From: CAIWHR01 sp963734085 | GTDB lineage: Bacteria; Pseudomonadota; Gammaproteobacteria; Burkholderiales; Casimicrobiaceae | NCBI GenBank assembly: GCA_963734085.1 | Contig: CAVTFT010000007.1 | Location: 558,001 to 622,000, forward strand | Length of the DNA: 64,000 bases | Direction: 5' to 3' | Shown: positions 24,822 through 33,540 of the stretch, piece after piece | Numbering within the stretch: position 1 is the stretch's first letter | Layout of the letters: each line of letters opens with the position of its first letter | Translations under genes and position numbers: made by a program | Notes under the pieces: generated by a model | Seen by the model: the letters and a program-made list of their open reading frames with translations, nothing else | What the model was told of the DNA's origin: nothing | Database searches by the model: none

Positions 24822-26288
24822 ATGCCCGAACTCCTCGACCACGCCGACACCGGACGGCCCGAGGCGCGCGCGAGCGTGCAGGAGGCGCTCGACGACGTAA
24901 CGGCGCTGCTGCGCAAGCACCGGTTGGTCGAGGGGCTGGTGCACGAGCAGCAGGAAAACGACGCCCGCGCCGAGCTCGCCGATAGCGCGGTCTACAAGAA
25001 GAGCAAGGCGGCGCTGCAGCGCGAGCTCGATCGGCTGCATCCGGCCGACATCGCCTACATCCTCGAAGCGCTGCCGCGCGACGAGCGTCTCTACATCTGG
25101 GACTTGGTGAAGGCGGACCGCGACGGCGAGATCCTGCTCGAGGTCTCCGACGCCGTCCGCGAATCGCTGATCTCCTCGATGGACACCGAGGAGCTCGTCG
25201 CCGCGACGGAGACCCTCGAAGCCGACGAGATCGCGGAGCTCGCGCCCGACCTGCCGCAGGAGGTGATGGACGATGTGTTCCAGAGCCTGCCGATCGAGGA
25301 GCGGGAGCAGCTGCGCGCGGCGATGTCCTTCGACGACGACATGGTGGGCGCGCTGATGGATTTCGACGACGTCACGGTGCGCCCCGACGTGACGCTCGAC
25401 GTCGTGCTGCGCTACCTGCGCCGCATGGACGATTTGCCGAGCCAGACCGACCAGCTCTTCGTCGTCGATCGCGACGAGCGGCTCCTGGGCGTGCTCCCGG
25501 TCAACAAGCTGATCGTCACCGATCCGGCGGCGACCGTCGAAGCGATCATGCAGCCGCCGACGGTCAAGCTGCTGCAGCACGAAAAGGCCGACGTTGCGGC
25601 GTCGGCCTTCGAGCGCTACGACCTGGTCTCGGCGCCGGTCGTCGACACCAACGACAAGCTCGTCGGCCGCGTGACCGTCGACGAGGTTCTCGATTTCGTC
25701 CGCGAAAGCGGCGAGGAGGACCTGCTCGCGCAGGCGGGCCTGCGTGCCGGCGAGGACGTTTTCGCGTCGGTGTGGGCATCGTTCAAGAACCGCTGGGCGT
25801 GGCTCGCGGTCAATCTCGTCACCGCCTTCATCGCTTCGCGCGTCATCGGCGTGTTCGAAGGCTCGATCGAGAAGCTCGTCGCGTTGGCGGCATTGATGCC
25901 GATCGTCGCCGGGATCGGCGGCAATTCGGGCAACCAGACGATCACAATGATCGTGCGCGCGGCGGCGCTCTCGCAGGTGTCGGTGGCCAACGCGCGACAG
26001 CTGATCCGCAAGGAAATCACCGTGAGCCTCGTCAACGGCATCGTCTGGGGCGGCGTGATGGGCTTGATTGCGATGCTGCTCTACAAGGACGTTTCGCTCG
26101 GCCTCGTCATGGTGCTCGCGATGACGTTGAACCTGATGCTCGCCGCGCTGATGGGCGTGCTGATTCCGATGACGATGTTGAGGCTCGGTCACGATCCCGC
26201 GGTCGGCTCGTCCGTGATGATCACTGCGGTCACCGACTCGGGCGGCTTCTTCATTTTCCTGGGCCTTGCGACGCTGTTTCTCCTTTGA
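24822..26288 (+). CDS. mgtE: Magnesium transporter MgtE
   Basis: A 488-residue Mg2+ channel of the SLC41/MgtE family. An N-terminal acidic superhelical domain (about 20-160), paired CBS domains (about 165-285, including LFVVDRDERLLGVLPVNKL and APVVDTNDKLVGRVTVDEVL) and five transmembrane helices (about 320-485) follow in the usual order. The conserved pore region PIVAGIGGNSGNQ is present. The cytoplasmic domains sense Mg2+ and close the channel when it is abundant. It stands alone, with a short gap after mtgA and a 271-bp gap before the sigma factor gene. Confidence 0.92.
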   Translation: MPELLDHADTGRPEARASVQEALDDVTALLRKHRLVEGLVHEQQENDARAELADSAVYKKSKAALQRELDRLHPADIAYILEALPRDERLYIWDLVKADRDGEILLEVSDAVRESLISSMDTEELVAATETLEADEIAELAPDLPQEVMDDVFQSLPIEEREQLRAAMSFDDDMVGALMDFDDVTVRPDVTLDVVLRYLRRMDDLPSQTDQLFVVDRDERLLGVLPVNKLIVTDPAATVEAIMQPPTVKLLQHEKADVAASAFERYDLVSAPVVDTNDKLVGRVTVDEVLDFVRESGEEDLLAQAGLRAGEDVFASVWASFKNRWAWLAVNLVTAFIASRVIGVFEGSIEKLVALAALMPIVAGIGGNSGNQTITMIVRAAALSQVSVANARQLIRKEITVSLVNGIVWGGVMGLIAMLLYKDVSLGLVMVLAMTLNLMLAALMGVLIPMTMLRLGHDPAVGSSVMITAVTDSGGFFIFLGLATLFLL

Positions 26289-26396
26289 CCGCGAGTGAAC
26301 GGATGGGTCGGAGTCCTCATGTTGGCTACAGGGCGCGTCATTGCGCCGCCCGGCGGGGAATAGCGCCGCGTTGCACGCTGTTGGCGCCGCTATAGT

Positions 26397-26524
26397 CCGA
26401 CTACAAACGCGAGGGAGACACCGGTGATTCTCGCCCTTTGCGCGGCGACGGCTTTCCTGGCGCGCGTGGAGTAATATCGCGCCACGCGGCCCGGCTCGAA
26501 TCCCCAGGGCGGGGCCGCGTTTTT
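26397..26524 (+). ncRNA. Candidate structured RNA or leader upstream of the ECF sigma gene
   Basis: The 271-bp gap between mgtE and the sigma factor holds a TATAGT hexamer (26391-26396) followed by three possible stem-loops: GCGAG/CTCGC (26409-26413 with 26430-26434), CGCGTGG/CCACGCG (26463-26469 with 26482-26488) and the terminator stem 26484-26518. A transcript starting near 26403 would be about 120 nt. I recognise no known RNA family. The two 3' stems share bases, so they would be mutually exclusive, as in an attenuator. Transcription is not shown by sequence alone. Confidence 0.35.
26484..26524 (+). terminator. Rho-independent terminator between mgtE and the sigma factor gene
   Basis: A perfect nine-base-pair stem (ACGCGGCCC at 26484-26492 with GGGCCGCGT at 26512-26520) runs directly into a T-tract at 26520-26524. 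It lies about 200 bp after the mgtE stop, rather far for an mgtE terminator, and 35 bp before the sigma factor start. It may end a short RNA or act as an attenuator. Confidence 0.65.
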
Positions 26525-26559
26525 CCGGAGAAGAGCCGCCGCTAGAGTCACCGAGCGCA

Positions 26560-27135
26560 ATGCGGCGAAGGGATCGAGCGAAGAGCATCGTGGACTTGAC
26601 TGCGCCTCCTGCGGCCGGGCTGCCGCATCCGGAGCTCGTCGCCGCGATCCCGCGGCTTCGCCGCTATGCGCGCGTGCTGACGGGCGATGCGTTCCGCGCC
26701 GACGATCTCGTGCAGGACACGCTTGCGCGAGCGTGGGAAAAGCGGCGGCTGTGGAAGGCGGGAACGGACCTGCGGGCATGGCTATTTACCGTGATGCACA
26801 ACATCCACGTCAATCAGCTGGCGCTCGTGCGGCGCGAGGCGATGAACGTCTCGCTCGACGCCGATACCGGCAGCGGCGCGGGGTGGCAGTTCCCGGTTCG
26901 CGCGAACCAGATCGAGCGCGTAGAGATCAAGGAGATCGTCGCCCAGATCGGCCGGCTTCCGGTCGATCAGCGCGAGGTGCTGCTGCTCGCTGCCGTCGAG
27001 GAGCTGCGCTACGAGGAGATCGCCACCATGCTTTCGATCCCGATCGGCACCGTGATGTCGCGTCTGTCGCGCGCACGCGACAAGCTGAAGCGCATGATTG
27101 CTGAGCCCGCATCGGCGCTCCGCGTCGTCAAATGA
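26560..27135 (+). CDS. ECF-type RNA polymerase sigma factor
   Basis: A 191-residue sigma-70 family protein with region 2 at about 25-95 (DDLVQDTLARAWEKR) and region 4 at about 125-180 (YEEIATMLSIPIGTVMSRLSRARDKL). Regions 1 and 3 are absent, as in extracytoplasmic-function sigma factors. It may start at the ATG at 26560 or at a GTG ten codons later with a slightly better ribosome site. A membrane-anchored anti-sigma gene follows after 10 bp, so its activity is presumably released by an envelope signal. The target promoters are unknown. Confidence 0.88.
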   Translation: MRRRDRAKSIVDLTAPPAAGLPHPELVAAIPRLRRYARVLTGDAFRADDLVQDTLARAWEKRRLWKAGTDLRAWLFTVMHNIHVNQLALVRREAMNVSLDADTGSGAGWQFPVRANQIERVEIKEIVAQIGRLPVDQREVLLLAAVEELRYEEIATMLSIPIGTVMSRLSRARDKLKRMIAEPASALRVVK

Positions 27136-27145
27136 AAGAGCGGCC

Positions 27146-27976
27146 ATGAACCCGGCGAGCCCCAACGCCATCCCCGACGCCGACATCCACGCGTACGCCG
27201 ACGGGCAGCTCGCGCCGGACCGGGCGGCTGTCGTCGATGCTGCGCTCGCAGCCGATCCCGAGCTCGCCGCGCGCGTCGCCGAGATCCGCGCCCAGTCGGC
27301 AGCGCTCCGCGATGCGCTCGATCCGATGCTCGCGGAACCGATTCCCGACCGCGTGCTTGCCGCCGCGTCGGCGCCGAAAGCGCGTTTCGACGGTCGCTTG
27401 CGCCGGGGTTTCGTCGCTGCATTCGCTGCCGCGGCAACGCTGATGCTCGGTGTGGGGATCGGCTGGCTTGGCCGCGACATCGTGATCGAGCGCGGTGGGG
27501 TTCCAACGACGTTTCCGCGGCAGGCGGCCGTCGCGCACGCGCTCTACGCCGCCGACGTCCGCCGACCCGTCGAGGTGTGGGCGAACGAGGAAAAGAGCCT
27601 CGTCACGTGGCTCACCAGACGGCTCGGGTTCCAGGTGTACGCGCCGGACTTGAACGGGATCGGCTACGCGCTGGTGGGCGGCCGGCTCGTGGCCGGCAAC
27701 GAAAACCCGACGGCGCTCCTCATGTACGAGAACGCCGACAAGCAGCGGCTGACACTGCAGATCCGCAGGCAATCCCGCGGCGGCAAGGCGTCGACCGGCA
27801 CTGGCGAGACGGCGTTCCGGTATGCCGTGGAAAGCGGCGTCGGCGTCTTCTACTGGATCGACGACGAGGACTGCGGCTATGCGATCTCGGGCAACGTCGA
27901 CCGCGCGCAGCTCCTGAAGATCGCGCAGGTCGTCTACGGGCAGCTCGCCGCGGCCGAGGGAGCGAAGGCGAAGTAG
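27146..27976 (+). CDS. Membrane-anchored anti-sigma factor
   Basis: A 276-residue protein with an N-terminal cytoplasmic helical domain (about 10-80, DADIHAYADGQL), one transmembrane helix (about 88-108) and a 165-residue periplasmic domain. This layout and the position right after an ECF sigma gene identify an anti-sigma factor. The zinc-binding His-x3-Cys-x2-Cys motif of ZAS anti-sigmas is not present. The periplasmic part has a stretch (TWLTRRLGFQVYAPDL) often seen in this group of proteobacterial anti-sigma factors. The start ATG follows AAAGAG. Confidence 0.8.
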   Translation: MNPASPNAIPDADIHAYADGQLAPDRAAVVDAALAADPELAARVAEIRAQSAALRDALDPMLAEPIPDRVLAAASAPKARFDGRLRRGFVAAFAAAATLMLGVGIGWLGRDIVIERGGVPTTFPRQAAVAHALYAADVRRPVEVWANEEKSLVTWLTRRLGFQVYAPDLNGIGYALVGGRLVAGNENPTALLMYENADKQRLTLQIRRQSRGGKASTGTGETAFRYAVESGVGVFYWIDDEDCGYAISGNVDRAQLLKIAQVVYGQLAAAEGAKAK

Positions 27977-28029
27977 GCGGTTCTCGAGCACCCGGACGCG
28001 GCCTCCGCGCGTTCGTCATGCTGCGTCAT

Positions 28030-28117
28030 TCCGGAGTGTCGGCCGCTCTCGGTCGCTCGGCGACGCGCCCTTCGGGCCCCGGCTCGCTTCGCTCGCCCGC
28101 CTCGCTCGCTCGCGGTA
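28030..28117. repeat. Dispersed intergenic repeat, copy C
   Basis: Lies between the anti-sigma gene and the D-threonine-aldolase-like gene. The core at 28055-28087 contains GCCC-TTC-GGGC, followed by tandem GCTCGC/CCTCGCT words. Same orientation as copies A and G. It ends 12 bp before the next start codon. Confidence 0.75.
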
Positions 28118-28128
28118 GCATCCGGGTC

Positions 28129-29244
28129 ATGCAGACTCTTCCTGCCCGCGTCGGCGACGCCGTCGACGACATCGACACGCCCGCGCTCATCGTCGATCTC
28201 GACGCGTTCGAGCGCAATCTCGATCTGATGGCCAACGCCGTGCGCGGTGCCGGTGTTGCGCTCCGCCCGCACGCGAAGTCGCACAAGTGCCCCGACATTG
28301 CGCACGCGCAGCTCGAGCGCGGTGCCGTCGGGATCTGCTGCCAGAAGGCCGGCGAAGCAGAGTTTTTTGTCGCGGCCGGGATTCGCGACGTCCTGATCAC
28401 CAACGAAATCGTCGGGCCGAAAAAGTGTGCGCGCGTTGCGGCCCTCGCGCACGAAGCGACGATCGGCGTACTGGTCGACGACGCGGCGGCCTTGCTGCCT
28501 CTCGGCGCCGCGGCGCGCGGGGCCGGCGTCACACTCGACGTGCTGGTCGAGATCGACGTCGGCGCGCATCGTTGCGGCGTTGCGCCGGGCACCGCCGCGG
28601 TGACGCTCGCGGACGTCGTGGCGCGCACGGCGGCCCTGCGCTTTCGCGGCCTGCACGCGTATCACGGCGCCGCGCAGCACCTGCGCGCGCCCGAGGAGCG
28701 ACGCGCAGCGATCATCCGTGCCGGTGAGCTCGCGCGCGAAACGAAAGCGGCCGTCGAAGCCCGAGGCATTGCCTGCCCGGTCGTCACCGGAGCCGGCACC
28801 GGCACGTGGCAGCACGAGCGCGACAGCGGCGTGTACACCGAGCTGCAACCGGGCTCGTACATTTTCATGGATGCCGACTACCACCGCAACGCGCTGGCGC
28901 CGAATGAGCACGATTTCGAGCAGAGCCTCTACGTCGTCGCGACGGTGATGAGCGCGCCTTCGCGCGAGCGCGCGATCGTCGACGCGGGGCTCAAGGCGTT
29001 CGCGTTCGACTCGGGTCCGCCGCTCGTCTACGGCGTCGGCGGCCTCGAATACACGAAGGCGTCGGACGAGCACGGGGTGCTTGCGGTCACGCCCTCTGCG
29101 CCGCCGCCTTCGATCGGCGACCGACTCTGGCTCATCCCCGGCCACTGCGATCCGACGGTCAACCTCTATGACTTTCTCGTCGGGGTCCGCGGATCGCGCG
29201 TGGAATGCGTGTGGCCGGTCGCTGCGCGCGGCGCGCTCGCGTGA
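28129..29244 (+). CDS. D-threonine aldolase/DSD1-family PLP enzyme
   Basis: A 371-residue fold-type III PLP enzyme (alanine racemase-like barrel). The cofactor lysine is Lys50 in LRPHAKSHK, and the C-terminal metal site PGHCDPT is that of D-threonine aldolase and D-serine dehydratase. It would cleave a D-3-hydroxy amino acid to glycine and an aldehyde, or deaminate it; the choice cannot be made from sequence. The start ATG gives MQTLPARVGD with IDTPALIVDLDAFERNL following, as usual in the family. It converges on the VOC pair, with 1 bp between the stop codons. Confidence 0.82.
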   Translation: MQTLPARVGDAVDDIDTPALIVDLDAFERNLDLMANAVRGAGVALRPHAKSHKCPDIAHAQLERGAVGICCQKAGEAEFFVAAGIRDVLITNEIVGPKKCARVAALAHEATIGVLVDDAAALLPLGAAARGAGVTLDVLVEIDVGAHRCGVAPGTAAVTLADVVARTAALRFRGLHAYHGAAQHLRAPEERRAAIIRAGELARETKAAVEARGIACPVVTGAGTGTWQHERDSGVYTELQPGSYIFMDADYHRNALAPNEHDFEQSLYVVATVMSAPSRERAIVDAGLKAFAFDSGPPLVYGVGGLEYTKASDEHGVLAVTPSAPPPSIGDRLWLIPGHCDPTVNLYDFLVGVRGSRVECVWPVAARGALA

Positions 29245-29245
29245 C

Positions 29246-29884
29246 TTACGTCGACAGCGTGACCACGCCGCGTGGCGTGCGCAACATTGCCGCCAGCCGC
29301 GTTTCGCGATCGTAGCTGACACGCACGGCGCCTTCGACACCGAGCTTGGCGAGCGCGGCGCGAACGGGCGTCGGATCGGAGTGCGTCGCGGCGAACGCGT
29401 CCAGTGACACGCTCGAATTCGGCAGCTTGTCCGCGGGATGGACCGGAACGTCCCACTGGATCAGCGTCGGCACCACGCCCTTGCCCGGAAGCGCGCCGTC
29501 GTCGGGAATCGTGATGCGCCAGCGGAAGTCGCCGCGCGCCATCGGATGGATCGGCCCGAGCGGCACCGGGCACGCCACCGCCAGGCGCTCGATCGCTTCG
29601 GTGCGCGCGACCCAGTGAATCAGGCGCGGCCGCACCATGAGCTCGGCTTGCAGCGCGATGTCGTCGAGGCCGAACCACCGCGGTCGCGGCGGCGGAGTTC
29701 CCTCGGGATCGATCGCGATGATTTCGAGATAGAAGCGCTCTCCCAGACGCAGCAGCGCGTTGTGCGTTCCCATCGCGACATGCCGTCCGCCGGGCTGCGG
29801 CGCCACGCCGGTGATGTCGGCAACGTACTCGATGCCGTCGGCGAGCGTCGTCGCCGCGACGACGAGGTGATCGGGTGTCGTCAA
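29246..29884 (-). CDS. VOC-superfamily glyoxalase-like protein (Glyoxalase_3 type)
   Basis: A 212-residue protein starting at TTG, whose last two bases overlap the stop of the upstream VOC gene (TTGA at 29881-29884). This coupling, and the domain starting right after it (TPDHLVVAATTLADGIEYV), support that start over upstream codons. Two VOC-like halves are present, with blocks GGRHVAMGTHNALLRLG and YLEIIAIDPEG. Members of this group are of unknown function. It forms a two-gene operon with the smaller VOC protein. Confidence 0.72.
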   Translation of the reverse strand: MTTPDHLVVAATTLADGIEYVADITGVAPQPGGRHVAMGTHNALLRLGERFYLEIIAIDPEGTPPPRPRWFGLDDIALQAELMVRPRLIHWVARTEAIERLAVACPVPLGPIHPMARGDFRWRITIPDDGALPGKGVVPTLIQWDVPVHPADKLPNSSVSLDAFAATHSDPTPVRAALAKLGVEGAVRVSYDRETRLAAMLRTPRGVVTLST

Positions 29885-30258
29885 CGGACTTCGTCGGCGG
29901 CGAAGTCGAGCTCGACCCGCGCGCCGTTGGGGTCGTGAATGAAGACTTGCCAGACGCCGGAGCCCACCTGCTGGCGACAAATGTGCTCGATGCCATGCGC
30001 CGTCAGCTTGGCGAGCGTATCGGCGAGGCCCGTCGCCGAGAACGCCACGTGATCGATGACCCCGGCCCTGAGCTCGGCGCGCGAACGCCCGCCGACCACG
30101 TGCAGGACGGCGCTGTCGCCCGCGTAGAGCCAGGCGCCGGGAAAATTGAGATTCGGCCGAAAGCCTTCGGCGAGACCGAACAGGTCGGCGTAGAAGCGCA
30201 CGGTGCGCGGGACGTCGTCGGTGAGGATGGTGAAGTGGTTGATCGCGGCGATGGTCAT
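29881..30258 (-). CDS. VOC family protein (glyoxalase/dioxygenase fold)
   Basis: A 125-residue single-domain VOC protein with two beta-alpha-beta-beta-beta modules. Possible metal residues are His9 (INHFTILTDD), His70 (VIDHVAFS) and Glu119 near the C-terminus (ARVELDF), the pattern of glyoxalase I, fosfomycin-resistance and extradiol enzymes. The ATG at 30258 begins the domain; an ATG six codons earlier is possible. Substrate unknown. Translationally coupled to the larger VOC gene. Confidence 0.78.
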   Translation of the reverse strand: MTIAAINHFTILTDDVPRTVRFYADLFGLAEGFRPNLNFPGAWLYAGDSAVLHVVGGRSRAELRAGVIDHVAFSATGLADTLAKLTAHGIEHICRQQVGSGVWQVFIHDPNGARVELDFAADEVR

Positions 30259-30291
30259 GGCCTGCCCACTCGTCATGTCGAAGCTCGGATG

Positions 30292-31299
30292 TTACTGCAC
30301 GGCCTCGCGGACGAACGCGCCGAGGAGCGCGGTGGCGTCGGGCGCGTGCGGATCATTGAAGGGATAGGCCGCATCGCCTCCGCTCCACGCGTGGCCGAGC
30401 TGATCGACGCCGACGTGGCGTGCGACGAGCCGTCCGTCCACTTGCCATTCGCGCGTCGTGACCGTGCGGCCATCGGCGGTCGTCGCCTCTGCGGTGCGGT
30501 CGGCGGGCGGCAGCTCGGTCCGGAGGCCTTCGGCCGCCGCGGGATGGCCGTCGAGCGTCAGGTATTGGCGGACGAGTTGCGCCGCATTGACCGGGGCGAC
30601 GACGTCGTCGCGTCCGCCCTGGATCGTCATCAACGGCACCGGCAGCACGCGCGGATGCGCCTTCTCGCGCGCCTCGGCGGCGATCCGCGCTATGTCGGTG
30701 TCGGCGCCGGTGCGGAGCACCGCGAGCGCCGTCAGCGGTGAAGATGCTGCTCCGCAGGGGACTCCAGAATGGGCGAAAACACCGGCGATCAGCGCCGGTC
30801 GGAAAATGCCGAGCGCCGACGCGAGTCCACCGCCCGCCGACATTCCGGCGACGAACACGCGCTTGCGATCGATCCGGTACTTGCGCCGCACGGCACGGAT
30901 CTGCGCCGCGACGATCGCCGTCTCGCCCCACCCACGCGAGGTCGCCTGGTCGAACCAGTTCCAGCAGCCCCACGCGTTCGCGCGCGGATTCTGCCGCGGC
31001 AACAGCACGAGGCACCCGATCTCGTCGGCGAGCACCGTGATGCGCGTCGCCGCGGCGATGTCCTCCGGTGACTGGCGACAGCCGTGGATCAGTACGAGCA
31101 GGGGGACGCGCCGCCAGTTCGAGTGCCCCCTAGGTACGTAGACGAGATAGTCGCGGCCCGGCCAGATCCACGGCGCCGAGGCGAGGAAGCCGCGAAACGA
31201 TGCCTTCGAATCGGACTCGAAGCGTCCCGGCTCCGGCGGCTTGCGCCGGAAGAGCCGCGCGAACCAGTCGCGGACGCGGGTCCAGAGTCCGTTGGCCAT
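30292..31299 (-). CDS. PHB depolymerase-family esterase
   Basis: A 335-residue alpha/beta hydrolase of the Esterase_PHB group. The oxyanion region is VLIHGCRQSPEDIA, the nucleophile elbow is GMSAGGGLASALG, and later aspartate and histidine residues (GGRDDVV and LGHAWSGG) complete a plausible triad. No clear signal peptide is present; the N-terminus is basic and amphipathic (WTRVRDWFARLFRRK), so it is probably intracellular or membrane-associated. It could act on polyhydroxybutyrate oligomers or other esters. It sits alone between the VOC pair and rng. Confidence 0.82.
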   Translation of the reverse strand: MANGLWTRVRDWFARLFRRKPPEPGRFESDSKASFRGFLASAPWIWPGRDYLVYVPRGHSNWRRVPLLVLIHGCRQSPEDIAAATRITVLADEIGCLVLLPRQNPRANAWGCWNWFDQATSRGWGETAIVAAQIRAVRRKYRIDRKRVFVAGMSAGGGLASALGIFRPALIAGVFAHSGVPCGAASSPLTALAVLRTGADTDIARIAAEAREKAHPRVLPVPLMTIQGGRDDVVAPVNAAQLVRQYLTLDGHPAAAEGLRTELPPADRTAEATTADGRTVTTREWQVDGRLVARHVGVDQLGHAWSGGDAAYPFNDPHAPDATALLGAFVREAVQ

Positions 31300-31372
31300 T
31301 GACGGAACAGAATCGGCTGCGGGACGTTCGCTCGATGCCCGTACCGTCGCGGGACGCCTGCGCCGATCCCGA

Positions 31373-32836
31373 TCAGATCAGTACGATGTCGTACTGCTCC
31401 TGCGTGTAGATCGACTCGACTTGCAGCGAGATCGGCTTGCCGATGAAGTCGCCCAGCTGCGCAAGCGACTGCGATTCCTCGTCGAGGAAGAGATCGATCA
31501 CCGGCTGCGCGGCGAGGATCCGAAACTCGCGTGCGTTGAACTGCTTCGCCTCGCGCAGGATCTCGCGCAGAATTTCGTAACAGATCGTCTGCGCCGTCTT
31601 CAGCTGGCCGCGACCGTGGCAGGTCGGGCATTGCTCGCACAGGACATGCGCGAGCGATTCACGCGTGCGCTTCCTCGTCATCTCGACCAGGCCGAGCTGC
31701 GTGAAGCCGTTCACCGTGAGGCGCGTGCGGTCGCGGTCGAGCGCGCGATTCAGTTCCGCCAGCACCGCGTTGCGGTGGTCGGCGTTCTCCATGTCGATGA
31801 AGTCGATGATGATGATGCCGCCGAGATTGCGGAGCCTTAGCTGCCGCGCGATCACCTGCGCCGCCTCGAGGTTGGTCTTGAAGATCGTGTCGTCGAAGCT
31901 GCGGCCGCCGACGTAGCCGCCGGTGTTGACGTCGATCGTCGTCATCGCCTCGGTCTGGTCGACGATCAGATAACCGCCGGACTTGAGATCGACGCGGCGG
32001 GCGAGTGCCTTCTCGATCTCGTCCTCGACGCTGTTCAAATCGAGGAGCGGTCGTTCACCGGCGTAGTGTTCGACGCGCTCGGTGAGCGCCGGCGTGTACT
32101 CGCGTGCGAATTCCTGCATCTTCGCGAACGTCTCGCGCGAATCGACGACGACGCGTGCAGTTTCCTCGGTCGCCATGTCGCGCAGGACGCGCTGGGCGAG
32201 GTTCAGGTCCTGGTAGAGGAGGGCAGGCGCCGGCACCTCCCGCGCGCCGTCGTTCAGGTCGGACCACAGCTTGGTCAGGTACTCGATGTCGTTCTGCATC
32301 TCCCGTTCGGTGGCCGTCTCCGCCATCGTGCGGATGATGAAGCCGCCAGTGAGCCCTTCGGGCAGCAGCAGCTGCAGCTTTTCGCGCAGGATCTCGCGCT
32401 CGGCCTCGTCCTCGATCCGCTGCGAGATGCCGATGTGCGAATCCTGCGGCAGGTAGACTAAGAGCCGCCCGGCGAGGCTCACCTGGGTGGACAGTCGCGC
32501 GCCCTTGGTGCCGATCGGGTCCTTGATCACCTGCACGAGCAGCGCCTGGCCTTCGTGCAGGATCTTCTCGATCGGACGCGAATCGGCGCCGCCGTGGCCG
32601 TTCTGCCGATGCTCCCAGATGTCGGCGATGTGGAGGAACGCTGCGCGCTCGAGGCCGATTTCGACGAACGCGCTCTGCATCCCCGGGAGCACGCGCGCGA
32701 CGCGGCCCAGATAGATGTTCCCGACGAGTCCCCGCGCGCTGGCGCGCTCCATGTGGAGCTCCTGCACGACACCCTGTTCGAGCATCGCGACGCGGGTTTC
32801 CTGGGGCGTTACGTTGATAAGGATTTCATGCGACAT
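31373..32836 (-). CDS. rng: Ribonuclease G
   Basis: A 487-residue endoribonuclease of the RNase E/G family, of normal RNase G length. The S1 domain is at about 35-125 (GNIYLGRVARVLPGMQSAFVEIG), the DNase I-like catalytic part carries TTIDVNTGGYVG and IIIDFIDM, and the zinc-link cysteines are in CEQCPTCHGRG. It matures 16S rRNA 5' ends and degrades mRNA. The long C-terminal scaffold of RNase E is absent. It stands downstream of maf, as in many beta- and gammaproteobacteria. Confidence 0.95.
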   Translation of the reverse strand: MSHEILINVTPQETRVAMLEQGVVQELHMERASARGLVGNIYLGRVARVLPGMQSAFVEIGLERAAFLHIADIWEHRQNGHGGADSRPIEKILHEGQALLVQVIKDPIGTKGARLSTQVSLAGRLLVYLPQDSHIGISQRIEDEAEREILREKLQLLLPEGLTGGFIIRTMAETATEREMQNDIEYLTKLWSDLNDGAREVPAPALLYQDLNLAQRVLRDMATEETARVVVDSRETFAKMQEFAREYTPALTERVEHYAGERPLLDLNSVEDEIEKALARRVDLKSGGYLIVDQTEAMTTIDVNTGGYVGGRSFDDTIFKTNLEAAQVIARQLRLRNLGGIIIIDFIDMENADHRNAVLAELNRALDRDRTRLTVNGFTQLGLVEMTRKRTRESLAHVLCEQCPTCHGRGQLKTAQTICYEILREILREAKQFNAREFRILAAQPVIDLFLDEESQSLAQLGDFIGKPISLQVESIYTQEQYDIVLI

Positions 32837-32920
32837 CGGCGGTGAAGATTGATCAAGGCTGTAATCCTTTGCGGCCGCGGACGACGCGCGGTGTCCGGCG
32901 GCGAAGAGTCGTTGCCGTCG

Positions 32921-33535
32921 TTATAGCACGGGGAACCCGATCCGGGCGAGAACTGCGGCCGTTTCATAGAGCGGCAGGCCCATGACGCCCGAGTAGCTGC
33001 CTTCGAGCCGGCTCACAAAGGCGGCGGCGCGACCCTGGATCGCGTACGCGCCGGCCTTGCCGAACGGCTCGCCCGTCGCGACATAACGTTCGATCTCCGC
33101 TCGCGCCAGCGCGCGGAAGGTCACCTTCGACGACGATACCGCAATCTCGAACGCGTGCTCCCAGCGCACCGCAACGGCGGTCAGCACGTCGTGCGTGCGG
33201 TCCGACAACAGCGTCAACATGCGGACGGCATCGGCGGCGTCCGCCGGCTTGCCGAAAACGATTCCGTCGAGCGCGACCTCGGTGTCGGCACCGAGCATCG
33301 GCCGCGGCGGCATCCGCCGCTGACCCATCCGATGCCACGCGATCGCGGCCTTGGTCCGTGCGATCCGCTCCACGTACTCCTTCGCCGCCTCGCCTTCGCG
33401 CGGGGCTTCGGGAACGTCGGGCTCGCGGCCCGCGGCTTCGCGCAACCTGAACTCGGTGAAGTCGATGCCGAGCTGGCGGACGAGCTCATGCCGGCGCGGA
33501 CTCTTCGAGGCGAGGTAGATTTCGGGGTGTGTCAT
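32921..33535 (-). CDS. Maf-family nucleoside triphosphate pyrophosphatase
   Basis: A 204-residue Maf/HAM1-fold protein that hydrolyses nucleotides such as dTTP/UTP or modified forms, limiting their incorporation. The N-terminal YLASKSPRRHELV motif, the LGADTEVALDG segment with the catalytic aspartate, and the KAGAYAIQG block are present. The start is set at the ATG at 33535, where homology begins; the open frame upstream runs into a repeat. Whether it is the YhdE or YceF type is not certain, though the rng and rlmH neighbourhood fits YhdE. Confidence 0.9.
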   Translation of the reverse strand: MTHPEIYLASKSPRRHELVRQLGIDFTEFRLREAAGREPDVPEAPREGEAAKEYVERIARTKAAIAWHRMGQRRMPPRPMLGADTEVALDGIVFGKPADAADAVRMLTLLSDRTHDVLTAVAVRWEHAFEIAVSSSKVTFRALARAEIERYVATGEPFGKAGAYAIQGRAAAFVSRLEGSYSGVMGLPLYETAAVLARIGFPVL

Positions 33536-33540
33536 TGACG

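Noticed and set aside
26484..26524. tRNA-like T-arm words (GGCTCGAATCCCC) suggesting a tRNA or tmRNA end
   Set aside because: The flanking bases do not form a T-stem, no acceptor or anticodon arm can be drawn, and the same bases form a terminator stem.
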